Positions 1-9,326 of a stretch of 64,000 bases of DNA are shown one piece after another. The stretch is from Massariosphaeria phaeospora. Its lineage: Eukaryota; Ascomycota; Dothideomycetes; Pleosporales. The DNA is taken from contig JAADJZ010000010.1 of the NCBI GenBank assembly GCA_011032825.1, forward strand, positions 1,054,001 through 1,118,000, read 5' to 3'. The notes beneath the pieces are model-generated. The model was given only the letters and a program-made list of their open reading frames with translations. It was not told where the DNA came from and did no database searches. The position numbers and the translations under genes are program-made. Positions within the stretch are counted from its first letter, which is position 1. Each line of letters opens with the position of its first letter.

Positions 1-548
1 CTTCCTGTACGCCGTGATATAGCAGTGATGTTGATGATGCTCACCATTGCAATATCTGGCTAAGCAACACGCGCAAAGTTGGCAGTTCAATCTTCTCAAA
101 GAACATCACAGCAAAGGAACTAAAGTGCACCTCATCTGAGAGTTGAAAATCATTCAGTTTTTGAATGAGTTTTTTAATGAGACCATGGCACATAAGCACA
201 TAGCCTCGGAGAAACATCATAACCGCCCCTGTCGCCGTTGATAACGCGAAGACAAGCTTCCCCACCGAAACCCGTCGCTCGCAACAACTAAGCAACCTTT
301 CAAGGACCTGAGAACATAACTCATACCTATTAACGCCCCATCAATCGCCAGATGCGTGATGTCATGAAAAAATCTCTGGCCAATGGTCCAAATCGGAAAC
401 ACCCAGGCAAATCGCAATAGATGATTCTGAGACAAGCCTCAAATCAATCAACGCTCCATCAATCGCTAAATGCGTGATGTCATAAGCAAATCTCTGACCA
501 ACGTTCCGTTGGAAATAGCCAGGCAAATAAAGGTTGGTAAGACACTAC
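1..548. other. Intergenic, no supported gene
   Basis: Only short overlapping reading frames are present, none with a recognisable domain or splice structure. The one visible structure is an imperfect direct repeat (333-412 and 451-528). The segment lies downstream of the minus-strand gene ending at 549, so it may hold that gene's 3' untranslated region. Confidence 0.6.
333..528. repeat. Imperfect direct repeat, two ~80-bp copies
   Basis: Copy 1 (333-412) and copy 2 (451-528) both begin ACGCYCCATCAATCGC, continue through TGCGTGATGTCAT and end CAGGCAAAT. They are 118 bp apart. Differences are mostly transitions plus a 2-bp length change. It looks like an old local duplication; no coding function is visible. 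Confidence 0.75.
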
Positions 549-3441
549 TCAGTTTGAGCCGAGCAGAGCCAGAGTGCCATCATCGTCGCCCAACAATGCT
601 AGAACCTCATCGGGCACCTCCAGATCATCGTCTCCTTCGATGGCACCAGTCTCAAGGGCGTGGATCTGGGCGTTCACACGGCGGTGTTCGATTTCTAGTA
701 GGCTTGCTTGACGCACTCTCTCCAACGCGGCAGCGTTGAGGCGCTGGCGGTGATCATGAAGCTGTTGAAGTCTGAATCCAGTGGCCGATCCGTAGTTTGT
801 ATTATGCGATCGGTCAGCGGCGCGAGCTCCGCGTGCATTTTTCGAGAGCCTCCCGAGAGGCGCACGAGTGACAGCTGCCCTGGGTACGCTGTTTGACTTG
901 ATGCCTAGAGTATTCTCATCTGGCGTAGCCGGGGCTTCTGCGAACGCCAAGGAATGACGGGATTGTTTGCGTGGAGTCACGATCGGCCTGGATGTGTTAG
1001 TAGAGAACTGTACATCGCGAGTCTTGGCATTAGAAGACGGGCGAAAAGGTATGGATCCGTACGGATGGCCAGAAAGGTTGGGAGTCTGCATTGAAGCATC
1101 CGGGGCGCGTGGAGTATTCTCATCTGGCGTAGGCGGGTCTTCCGCAATCGTGAAGGAAGGGCGGACTCGTTTGCGTGGAGTCGCGAGACGCCTGGATGTG
1201 TTAGTAGGGAACTGTACATCGCAAGTCTTCGTGTTAGAAGACGGGTGAAAAGGTATGGACCCGTACGAATGGCTTGAATCATCCTGGATGCGTGGAGTAT
1301 TCTCGTCTGGCGTAGGCGATTCTTCTGCCAAAAGGCGGGATCGTTTGCGTGAGGTCACGGTACGCCTGGATGTGTTAGTAGAGAACCGCACGTCGCAAGT
1401 CTTCGTGTTAGGAGACGGGCGAAAAGGTATGGACCCGTACGAATGGCCAGAAAAGTTGGGAGTCTGCATTAACGCGTTCTCGACCCTGCATATAGTTAGT
1501 TGAGACCCGGGCAACGCGAGTAGTTATATCAATGAAGAGGCGAAAAGGTATGGGACCGTACAATCGACCAGGCAAGTTGGAAGCCGGTAGTGGTTTGTCC
1601 TGAATGTTAGCAAAGTCCATTGCATCCCGCGCCATAGAGCCTCCCATGTCATGCTGGGTGTTCGAGACCGTCGTGGCATTCCTGATATTTGTGGGCCTCA
1701 TGGCATCCTCGGCGCTCGCAACGTTCATGGTGTCCTGCTTGCTAGAGACCCCCATAGCATTATCCGTATTAGTTACATCCTTGATATCTTTTGCAATAAA
1801 CTGGCCCGCTGCGTCTTGGGTGTTGGAGTCATCCATGATTAAATCACCATCGAGATCAACGATGTCTCCCAGTTCCGCAATAGTCTCTGTTTCAGTCTGT
1901 TCAATGGTTTGAGAACTACCTGTTGGAGTTTTCGAAGCATGGCGGTGTCTATGCCTAGCGGTGAACGACACGGTATCGTTATCGAGTTCTATTGATTGGC
2001 GTACCTCACTCGGAAGGAGAGAATTGCGCCTGATTTGCCTGTCGCCATTGGGGTTCTTGGCTCTGTCATAGTGGATCCCGAAATTCTCAGGTGTAAACCC
2101 GCATGCGTAGGCCAATTGCGATAGAAATGTTGAATTGACCGGGACACGGTGTTTTCGGAAATTCTCATCTCCAAGATTCAACTTAGCTGCGACAATGAAG
2201 CAAAACTTCACCATCCCGTAAAGGCTTCGCCAGTAGTGAGCATCCTTGAAAGCTTCCCCACGAGTGATTTTGTTGAACTCTGATGAAGATCTGAAGTTGA
2301 TTCCCAGGCCTGGCAACTTCCCTTCAAGTTTCATCGAAGGAGCAGCTTTGGTGTAATGGCTGTGATATTTGAGATATGCCCAAACTCGGCTCGAAGTCTC
2401 CTCCTGGCCAGATTCAGTGAACGCGCCAACCAAAATCCGAATAGAAGAATAGGCCCAGCGGTTGGAGGTTCTGTCACCAGTAGACTTAACCATGGAGCGT
2501 TTGCGCAGTATTGACACAATCTCTTCGAGTCTCGAACGTAATTCATCGGAACCCTCAACATGTCGGTCGATTTTGCCGAAAATAATTGCTAGAGCGACGC
2601 CTGCACTTGCTTCTCCATCTGCGAACAAAGTTTCTTCGTGGTCATCAGCCTCCTCGTCGTCGGTCGTCTCTCCATCGGTTTCGCCGTTGCTATCGTAGTA
2701 GTATTCGCTGTCACTGTCGCTGGCGATGTCGCTGGTGATGTCGATGTCGTGGTCGTTGTCGTGGTCGATGTTGCCATCAGCGTCGCTGTCGGTCTCGCCA
2801 TCGCTGTCGACCTCGCCATCGCTGTCGACCTCGCCATCGCTATCGCTGGCGCTATCTTCGACTGGGTCATCATTGCCAGCGATATTTAGGATGTCCTGTT
2901 TCCTGACACCTCGCTTGTTGTGGCCATGTCCGGAATCTGCCCTGAGCTGCTCGAGCGCTTCTGCCAAATCATCGATGTCAAACAACGGGCAAAACGTATC
3001 CCAACGTTTCTCCTTGATTTTCCACTCCCAGAAGCAGTATCGTAGAAGTGCCTTCTTGAGCCTTTCGCGATGGCCAGGGTCGAGACCATCCCAGAACGCC
3101 GCCCACAAGAACGGTACAGTCGGATTAGATACCTCAGACAGACTTGCAAATTGGTAGCCTATACCGGCGGACCACCTGAGCACCCTAGCGTTAGGTGTGA
3201 TGTAGTACGGAGTTTCAGTGTCGTCGTTCGATCCGATTTTCAGGTTCACTTTGGTGTAGGTCTTGGTCTCGGTCTTGATCTCAAACGGCACAAAGACCAT
3301 TTGATCATGCTCGGGCACGATAAGCAAAATATCGCTGACACCGGTAGCAAAAAGTTTTTGGCGGGTGGCAGTGATGAACTTGATCAACTGGGGCGTGTTC
3401 CGCTGCTCTGGCGCATCCATGGGTGACATTTTCGGTGGCAT
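549..3441 (-). CDS. Hypothetical acidic protein with internal tandem repeats
   Basis: I do not recognise this protein. The start is set at the ATG at 3441; upstream frame is open but has no ATG. The N-terminal ~190 residues look globular (a Trp/Phe-rich stretch with FWEWKIKEK). A Ser/Asp/Glu-rich low-complexity tract follows (DNA 2640-2870), then a second globular part, then a C-terminal series of ~60-residue repeats, each carrying YGSIPF and, in the later ones, TPDENT. The reading frame changes between about 1515 and 1464: one frame runs from 3441 to about 1410, the other from 1514 to 549, and the repeat pattern continues across the join. A small intron (1515-1464 or 1506-1464, with CTAAC inside) would join them in frame, but its donor is poor, so a frameshift is equally possible. 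Probably lineage-specific. Confidence 0.5.
960..1590 (-). repeat. Coding tandem repeats (3 full units plus one degenerate)
   Basis: Three units of about 175-205 bp are visible, marked on the plus strand by GCGTGGAGT-like starts near 969, 1172 and 1347. A fourth, degenerate unit lies at about 1500-1590 (YGPIPF in place of YGSIPF). Units encode YGSIPFRP, a basic middle and a TPDENT end. Copy number is likely to vary between strains, by analogy with other coding minisatellites. Confidence 0.8.
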
Positions 3442-3505
3442 GAGGAAGTTGCTGCTCCGAAAATAATCATGAATGGATTCTTGGTAGCTAGAGGATGCTT
3501 GGGCC

Positions 3506-3557
3506 CTAGAAGAGTTAGATTTGCGGTCGCGTTGTTGACTGGAGCAGTGGAACTTAC
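3506..3557 (-). other. Predicted 5'-leader intron
   Basis: Reading the minus strand, a GTAAGT donor at 3557 is followed by a CTAAC branch site and a CTTCTAG acceptor ending at 3506, giving 52 nt. It lies upstream of the ATG at 3441 and downstream of a TATAAA at 3731-3726, so it would remove leader sequence. A short out-of-frame ATG reading frame starts between the intron and the chosen start. Confidence 0.6.
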
Positions 3558-3725
3558 GGATCGCTGCACGGTACAGCTCTGAGTTCAAGCGCACCGAGCT
3601 TGAGCTTGAGCTGAGAACGATAGCGCTGGCGAACGGTGCAGTGCAGAAGCCGGATGCCCTCTTTGCTGTGCGAGTCGCAGTTGTCGGGAGGGTGGGCGGC
3701 GGAGGCGGGGTGCGCAGGGAGGGCC

Positions 3726-3731
3726 TTTATA
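3726..3731 (-). promoter_or_regulatory. TATA-like box for the 549-3441 gene
   Basis: TATAAA on the minus strand in otherwise GC-rich DNA, about 170 bp before the predicted leader intron and 285 bp before the ATG. Spacing fits a transcription start near 3700. Sequence match only. Confidence 0.35.
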
Positions 3732-4424
3732 CGGAGGGGCGCCGCGGGGGGTGGCGACTAAACAGCGCGCCAAGCCGAGGCCGCCGCGTTGAAGCAGGAA
3801 CCGTAACGAGGTGAAGCAGCATAGCAACGGGCCGCTCGCTGGAACGCTGCATGAGCCTGCCTAGGTGCCGTCCGAGCAGATTAAGAGGTAAGAGACAATA
3901 GAGTAGGCCCCGTTTATGACCTAAGGCCGATACTTCTACTCTTACAAGCTGCCAGAATAGTACAGTTGACGCCCGTCTAGCAGCAGAAAACGAGGCAACG
4001 AGAAAGCAAGAAAGGCTTTGCGAGCTCATAGCGAGAGAGCCGCTTTTGTTTACTGAGAAAGCAAGCCGGGCAGGTACCGCGACTCGCCCTTACACTGACT
4101 ATCCTACCTGATCCTGAGTTCTGCTCCTGAATCCCCCATAGCTGAGGAACAGTCACTAGAGCCTCGCTGTGCATTCTGAAGTGACGCTCGATATCTCTTG
4201 GCATATACATCCTTCACCTCGCTCGTTGGAACAGCGGTGAAGACACCGGCCAAAAAAGTCGCAAAACGGTGGTAGAAGGATGTTTGCATACTGTTACGCC
4301 CGAAAGGAACCAGGTGGCGAAATGTTTGGATTCCCGCATCGCCCTCGTGTGTAGTAGAAGGAGGCAAGACGTCGGAAGAGCTCTGACGACAAACCCTGGA
4401 TGGCGCACGACCCCGGCTTATTTA
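3732..4424. other. Intergenic, no supported gene
   Basis: Normal base composition, several short overlapping frames, no domain or splice structure. It ends at the left inverted repeat of the transposon nest at 4425, preceded by the TA target site at 4423-4424. Confidence 0.6.
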
Positions 4425-4973
4425 CAGTGCCCGTGCACCGGATGAGCCAGTTCACCGGTTGAGCCACCCCAACTAAAATCAGAGCGCGCACAAATGAGGC
4501 TGTAGAGCCACACACAAAACGTATTATTGCGATATTTTTTAGTAGAGTGATTGCAATAGGTGTAACTATACAGCAACTTGTATTATTTATATTTGCGTAG
4601 AACTTTAATACAGCTGCGCAACGTGATTTTAGGTGAAAGCTGCGGCTGCAGCGATGCAGCGTTAACACTACTTCTAACGTGTCTGTGCGCGTGATGCACG
4701 CGGAACACCAAAACACGACAAACTCTATTGTCTTCAACACGCGACAACTCCACTAATATAGACCCAATACAAGCTGCGATTAAAAAAATTAAATCGCAAG
4801 AACTAAAAAAAGATTTCTTATATATAGAAATTGCTACTAAACATAGTGTTGTACGCTCTACTTTAAGCTAAAGACACTAAAGCCTAACACGCTCTAGAAC
4901 CTTTAAGAACTTTAACTAACAAAAACTTAGCTTAAGTTACAACAAAAGCAAAAAATTGTAACGTACTCTACGA

Positions 4974-5364
4974 TACGCTGGCGAATAGGTAGAAAGTACC
5001 TATCGATAGGTATAGGTTGGGTTATAAGTCGCACAAACCTTGGGTTAAAGTTAAGTTAGAGTTAACCTAGCGTGGGTAGGAGTTAGGTTAGAGTAGTCAA
5101 AGCTCTAGGTTGAGAGTTGAGTTAGGGTTACCTAAATAGTTAAGAAACTGTAATAAATAAATGTGATAAATATACATAGAAAACTTAATGTTAATATAGG
5201 TTGTAAATATTATGTAAGACTCAACTACAACTCTAAGCTTTGACTACTCTAACTCAACTTCAACCCAAGCTGCTTAGTAACTAGCGCGGGTTAAGGCTAA
5301 AGTTGAGTTGGGGTCTAACGTAAGCTAACCCAACTCTAACTCAATTTCTACTTATTTACTAGCC
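4974..5364. mobile_element. MITE 1, 10-bp target duplication
   Basis: The exact 10-bp sequence TACTCTACGA flanks it at 4964-4973 and 5365-5374. It sits inside the left terminal repeat of the Fot1-type element, which is restored exactly when it is removed. The ends form imperfect inverted repeats (GCTGGCGAATAGGTAG at left, GCTAGTAAATAAGTAG reading in from the right). It has no coding capacity. A 9-11 bp duplication points to Mutator-like (MULE) mobilisation; that is inference from the target-site length. Same family as the element at 5851-6100. Confidence 0.75.
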
Positions 5365-5468
5365 TACTCTACGAGCGAGTTAGTTACACGAGCGAGTTGG
5401 TTACTCTGCCAAGACTCTACCAAAACGTACTGTCGCGAATAGTAGAATAGCGATAGCTTAACAACAAC

Positions 5469-7366
5469 ATAAGCGACTTGAATTCAAAAGAAGCACGTAT
5501 ACAGCTTGCGCTTTAGGCTATTAAACAAAACGCAACTTTCTTTTAACGACGCGCTGCAGCTATCTACAACGTTTCTCAAACAACACTTAGCAATTAATGC
5601 GCTAAAAAGCAGTTTCGACGCAATTGCGCGCTCAACTTAGCAAATCTTTGTCTAATAGAGGAAAAGGTAATTGTTCAGCATATACTTAATCTTAACGCGC
5701 GAGAATTTCCGCTACGGCTCGCTGCTGTAAAGAATATAGCTAATCTACTACGCAAAGAGCGTAGCTAACTACTAGTAAGCGTTAACTAGGCTTCAACTTT
5801 CGTTAAACGTCGCTTTAAGCTTTAAGTTAAGTTTAATTGCAAGTACAACTAGAGTAGTAAATGAGTATAAGTTGAGTTAAAGTTAAGTTAGCACAGACCT
5901 TTACAATTCTATATTTTAATATATTTTCTCTTTATAATTATAACAGCTAGTTATAACAAGTTTATTAACCTAAAGGTAGTACCTATAACCTAACTTTAAC
6001 CTACGCTTTGATTACTCTAACTCAACTTTAACCTTAGGTCTGTGCGACTCTAACTTAATTTATACCCAACGATAAGTACTCTCTACTTATTCGCTAGCGT
6101 AAGTACAACTACAAGCGAGCTTTTTGCAAGAATTTTAAAGTTATACAAAGCTAGTTTTAACTTGTAAAGAATACAAAGGCTAAGTACAGTATTCTTAACA
6201 AAAACACTTACAACTTTAACAAGTCTAGCTTTATAATAGGCATAATATTAACTAAAGTAGTAGTTACAAGCTCTAAGCGTTGAGAATAGTTAAAAAGCGT
6301 TTAGCAAAGCAATCGCAAGTAAACTATAGTAATCCAAAGTATCAACGCAACTAGGTAGGCAATTTTACTTTTTGTTATTTTCTAAAGCAAGAACTACTTC
6401 TTTGCCTAGTACAAGAAAAATAACCTACTTCGCAACTAGGTTATTGCAGTTTCTAAGAATAGCTAAACAACAAATAAGCTTAGTTTAAAGTAGCTAAAGC
6501 ACTTTAACGCTTATACAAAGAAAAGAACTATAAAAAACTATTGTTTGCTTATTATTAATAGCTACGAGAGCTACGACTCGCTTGAGTTCTAGCAGTACTA
6601 CAAAAAAAACAAAATTATTACTTTTTGCATGCTTTTTTACTCGTTGCACTTTCTGCAGCTTCTTAATGTAAGTTGTTTCTTGCTGTTAAAGAAAGCGTAT
6701 AAGCGCTAAGCCAAGAACTTAATGCGCAACAGAATTAACTACATTACTAAACTCAAGTTTCTGCCGTGCTTTATTAGTGCTTTCAAAGATGCTATTACTA
6801 AAAGCAATATTTAAAAAAGCTTTTAAAGTGCTAGCTTGCTTCTACTTAACCTAGAAGTAGTAATATTAAAGCTTAATATTTGCTTTTGTACGCTTACACT
6901 ACCTACTACCGATGTCGCGCTCTAGGTGTCTAAAACTCTAAGCAATACTCTAGAATTTAAGTTGCAATCAACGCTAATTTAAAAAAAAATTTAACGACAC
7001 GTTGATAGCTCGCTTACCTACATAGTTGATACAGTTGAAAAGCTTACCAAAAGCGCAAAGATAATAGCGCATTTCTTAGTGTTAATAAGCAACTAAGTTA
7101 AAAAGCTTTAGGCAGCTAACGAAGCTGCTTTGCGTTGTAAATTGCGCAAAAGAAAGCGTATACAAGCTAAGAAAACCTTTACAGCTAAAAAAAGCGTGCG
7201 CTTAACTACTTTAAAAGAGTTTGTAGCGCGCAGTAATAAAAAGAAAGCAAAAAAAAGCGCGCGCGCTAAAAGCAGCGAGCTAACTTAAAAGCACTATAAG
7301 CGCTGTAGCAAAGCTAGGCACAACTCGCGCACATGTAAACAAGTTAAAAAAATAGCTTTTAATTAA
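5469..7366 (+). pseudogene. RIP-degraded Fot1-type transposase
   Basis: One frame can be followed almost end to end when TAA and TAG codons are ignored, with the MITE at 5851-6100 removed. Landmarks in order: EARIQLAL and AAAIYNVS (helix-turn-helix), FRRNCA, IVQHIL and PLRLAAVKNIAN (CENP-B-type domain), STFVKRR, then the DDE region with YNFNKS, LLIINSYESYDS and a run ending in SLHFLQ, and near the end RNRINYITK. A terminal HNSRTCK resembles the zinc-knuckle tail of Fot1 proteins. Stops fall where relatives have Gln, Arg or Trp. Many Ala, Pro, Asp and Gly positions are shifted toward Thr, Leu, Asn and Ser, the pattern expected from C-to-T and G-to-A changes. Family assignment is firm; activity is excluded. 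Confidence 0.85.
5851..6100. mobile_element. MITE 2, 10-bp target duplication
   Basis: The exact 10-bp sequence AAGTACAACT flanks it at 5841-5850 and 6101-6110. Removing the element and one copy restores the transposase frame (KYN continues into YKRA). The right end, read inward, begins ACGCTAGCGAATAAGTAG and matches the left end of MITE 1, including a shared TCGCACARACC segment. No coding capacity. Confidence 0.75.
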
Positions 7367-7572
7367 TATACTCTACTATGTAGTACTGTACAGAATTGTT
7401 AAAGTGCAACTTTACTATTTGCAATAGTACGTTTTAGTAGAGTTTTAGCAAAGTAACTAACTCGCTTGTGTAACCAACTCGCTTGTAAAGTACGTTATAG
7501 TATATTAAAGAATTATTAAAAAAACATATACTTTCTACAAAAGAAATAATACAAAATTTCGCATTAACAATA

Positions 7573-8487
7573 ACGTAAAGCACTAGCGAACCCGCTACAC
7601 CAGCGAACCCGCCAAAATTTCTTGGCACTAAATTCTTAGGTTTAAAGCTTAATAACGTTACTAATAGTAGAGCTATTTAGATAGTTTTTACACCGTTTTA
7701 AAGCCTTACTCTAGCACTTTCAGACTAACTAAAAATTGCCTAAATAGGACTAGTATAGCTAGAGTTAAAAAGAGTTAAGTATAAAGAAACTCGCTTAGCT
7801 TCTAAACTCTACTTCTAGTACTAAACTACTATAATAAATAGTAATACCTTCTAGTATTCTTTTCTATAGTTATTATTAAGTATTTATAAAGATTTTATAG
7901 CGTGCAGCCTAGAATTACACCTAGTAGAAGAGTTAGAAAGTTACTAATACTTCTATACTTTCTAAGTAAAAATATCTATATATAGCTTATATAATCTACT
8001 ATATAGCTAATAAGTAATCTAGTTTATAGTCTACTATAGCTATATTAAGTTTGAAAAGTAATAAATACTTATTATTATAAATAATAATACTACTCTAAAC
8101 TACTTAACTTTGTATGTAGAATCTAACTCTATTTACTAGCTTTAATTCTAGGCTGCAAGCTATAAAATCTTTATAAATACTTAATAATAACTATAGAAAA
8201 GAATACTAGAAGGTATTACTATTTATTATAGTAGTTTAGTACTAGAAGTAAAGTTTAGAAGCTAAGCGAGTCTCTTTATACTTAACTCTTAATAACTCTA
8301 GCTATACTAGCCCTATTTAGGCAATTTTTAGTTAGTCTGAAAGTGCTAGAGTAAGGCTTTAAAACGGTGTAAAAACTATCTAAATAGCTCTACTATTAGT
8401 AACGTTATTAAGCTTTAAACCTAAGAATTTAGTGCCAAGAAATTTTGGCGGGTTCGCTAGTGTAGCGGGTTCGCTAGTGCTTTACGT
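7573..8487. mobile_element. Long-arm inverted-repeat MITE inserted at TA
   Basis: Two near-perfect inverted arms of 345 bp each (7573-7917 and 8143-8487) surround a 225-bp AT-rich spacer. The ends are ACGTAAAGCACTAGCG. TA duplications lie at 7571-7572 and 8488-8489, within the outer transposase frame, which closes when it is removed. Each arm carries a tandem subterminal motif (AGCGAACCCGC twice). There is no reading frame of note. The TA duplication fits mobilisation by a Tc1/mariner transposase. Confidence 0.85.
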
Positions 8488-8674
8488 TAGCTTAAAAGCT
8501 AGTTAGTAAAAGCTAGGTTACGCGCTTTATTAACTAGCATAGCATTTATTTTATATTACAATAAATAGTTAGCATAGACAGCAATTGCTACAAAGCTAAT
8601 TTAAAAAACAAATATTGCTTCTATTTTTAGCTCTTACATAGCAAGATTGATTAATATTAAATAAATTCTCGTTA

Positions 8675-9081
8675 ACGTACTCTACGAGCGAGTAGGCTAC
8701 ACGAGCGAGTAGGCCACTAAATTTTACTAAGGAAAATCAATAATCTAGAGCTTAATAACTCTTAACCTACTTAATAAAATTCTCTAATTTTTTTACTACT
8801 AAGCTGCATCTATATAAACTTTTAGATTTCTAGATTACTAAGCTACAACTTTAGTATTTAGAAAGTTATTAAAGAAAAGCTTAAATTATTCGTGCGCTCT
8901 AAGCTATCTACTCTTCTAGACTAGCTAGAGCTTAGTAATCTTAGAACTAGAAAGTTTATATATACAGAAATAATATATTAAATTTTTAGAGAATTTTATT
9001 AATTAGGTAAAGAGTTATTAAGCTCTAGATTATTGATATTCCTTAGTAAAATTCGGTGGCCTACTCGCTCGTAGGGTACGT
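8675..9081. mobile_element. Short MITE sharing ends with the 4961-7495 transposon
   Basis: Ends read ACGTACYCTACGAGCGAGTAGG on both sides, flanked by TA at 8673-8674 and 9082-9083. The arms are about 170 bp at left (8675-8844) and about 153 bp at right (8929-9081); the right arm lacks one of two 17-bp subterminal repeats. The end sequence matches the Fot1-type element at 4961-7495, so it is probably a non-autonomous relative moved by that family. Confidence 0.75.
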
Positions 9082-9326
9082 TATGTTTAGATAGTAGAGT
9101 AGCTTAACTAGTGAACTGGCTTATTCGGTGCACGGGCACTGTAGGGCAGTCTAGCTTGTGATTACGTGTCGTCCGCCATCCCACCGATCAAACTCGCAAT
9201 GTGACCCACGGTTCTTGACTACATTCTGGTGCACCTCAATAATATTCCTAATCGCACGATACCTCAGCAGTACGGGAGTATAGTTGTTCACTGGTAAATC
9301 TAGTTCGCGTGAATATTAGGGCGCGT

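Larger units (their letters stand above)
4961..7495 (+). mobile_element. Second Fot1-type transposon, full length, inserted in the outer one
   Basis: Inverted repeats of 69 bp begin ACGTACTYTAC. The left one is 4961-4973 plus 5375-5430, interrupted by a MITE; the right one is 7427-7495. The TA target duplication is at 4959-4960 and 7496-7497, inside the outer transposase frame. After removing its two MITEs with one target copy each, the element is about 1.87 kb, close to the usual ~1.9 kb of Fot1-type elements. It carries one degraded transposase (5469-7366). The terminal repeats contain a tandem subterminal motif, ACGAGCGAGTT, twice. Confidence 0.85.
4758..8672 (+). pseudogene. Outer-element transposase relic (N-terminal half, split in three)
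   Basis: Fragments at 4758-4960, 7498-7572 and 8490-8672 form one frame once the insertions and one TA copy each are removed. Visible landmarks: DPIQAAI right after the former start, TLS followed by RH, QQKQ, then YIKELL and IIQNFA, then VTRFIN followed by IDSN. This is the order seen in pogo/Fot1 transposases (psq-type helix-turn-helix followed by a CENP-B-type DNA-binding domain). The start codon reads ATA at 4758-4760, and several Gln, Arg and Trp positions are TAA or TAG, both consistent with G-to-A or C-to-T decay. No DDE domain remains. Not functional. Confidence 0.75.
4425..9141 (+). mobile_element. Outer pogo/Fot1-type DNA transposon with nested insertions
   Basis: The ends are inverted repeats starting CAGTGCCCGTGCACCG (4425 inward; 9141 inward on the other strand), matching for about 40 bp with only transition differences. 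Both sides are flanked by TA (4423-4424 and 9142-9143), the target duplication of the Tc1/mariner superfamily. Removing the three elements inserted directly into it (4961-7495, 7573-8487, 8675-9081) leaves only about 0.85 kb. That remainder encodes the N-terminal DNA-binding half of a pogo/Fot1 transposase and then jumps straight to the right terminal repeat, so the DDE catalytic half has been lost. The interior is AT-rich from about 4740 rightward, as expected from RIP. Confidence 0.85.

Noticed and set aside
5469..7366. Alternative genetic code explaining the many TAA/TAG codons in the transposase
   Set aside because: Neighbouring genes use standard stops and end normally at TAA/TAG. The stops sit with a wholesale C-to-T and G-to-A shift, which RIP explains.
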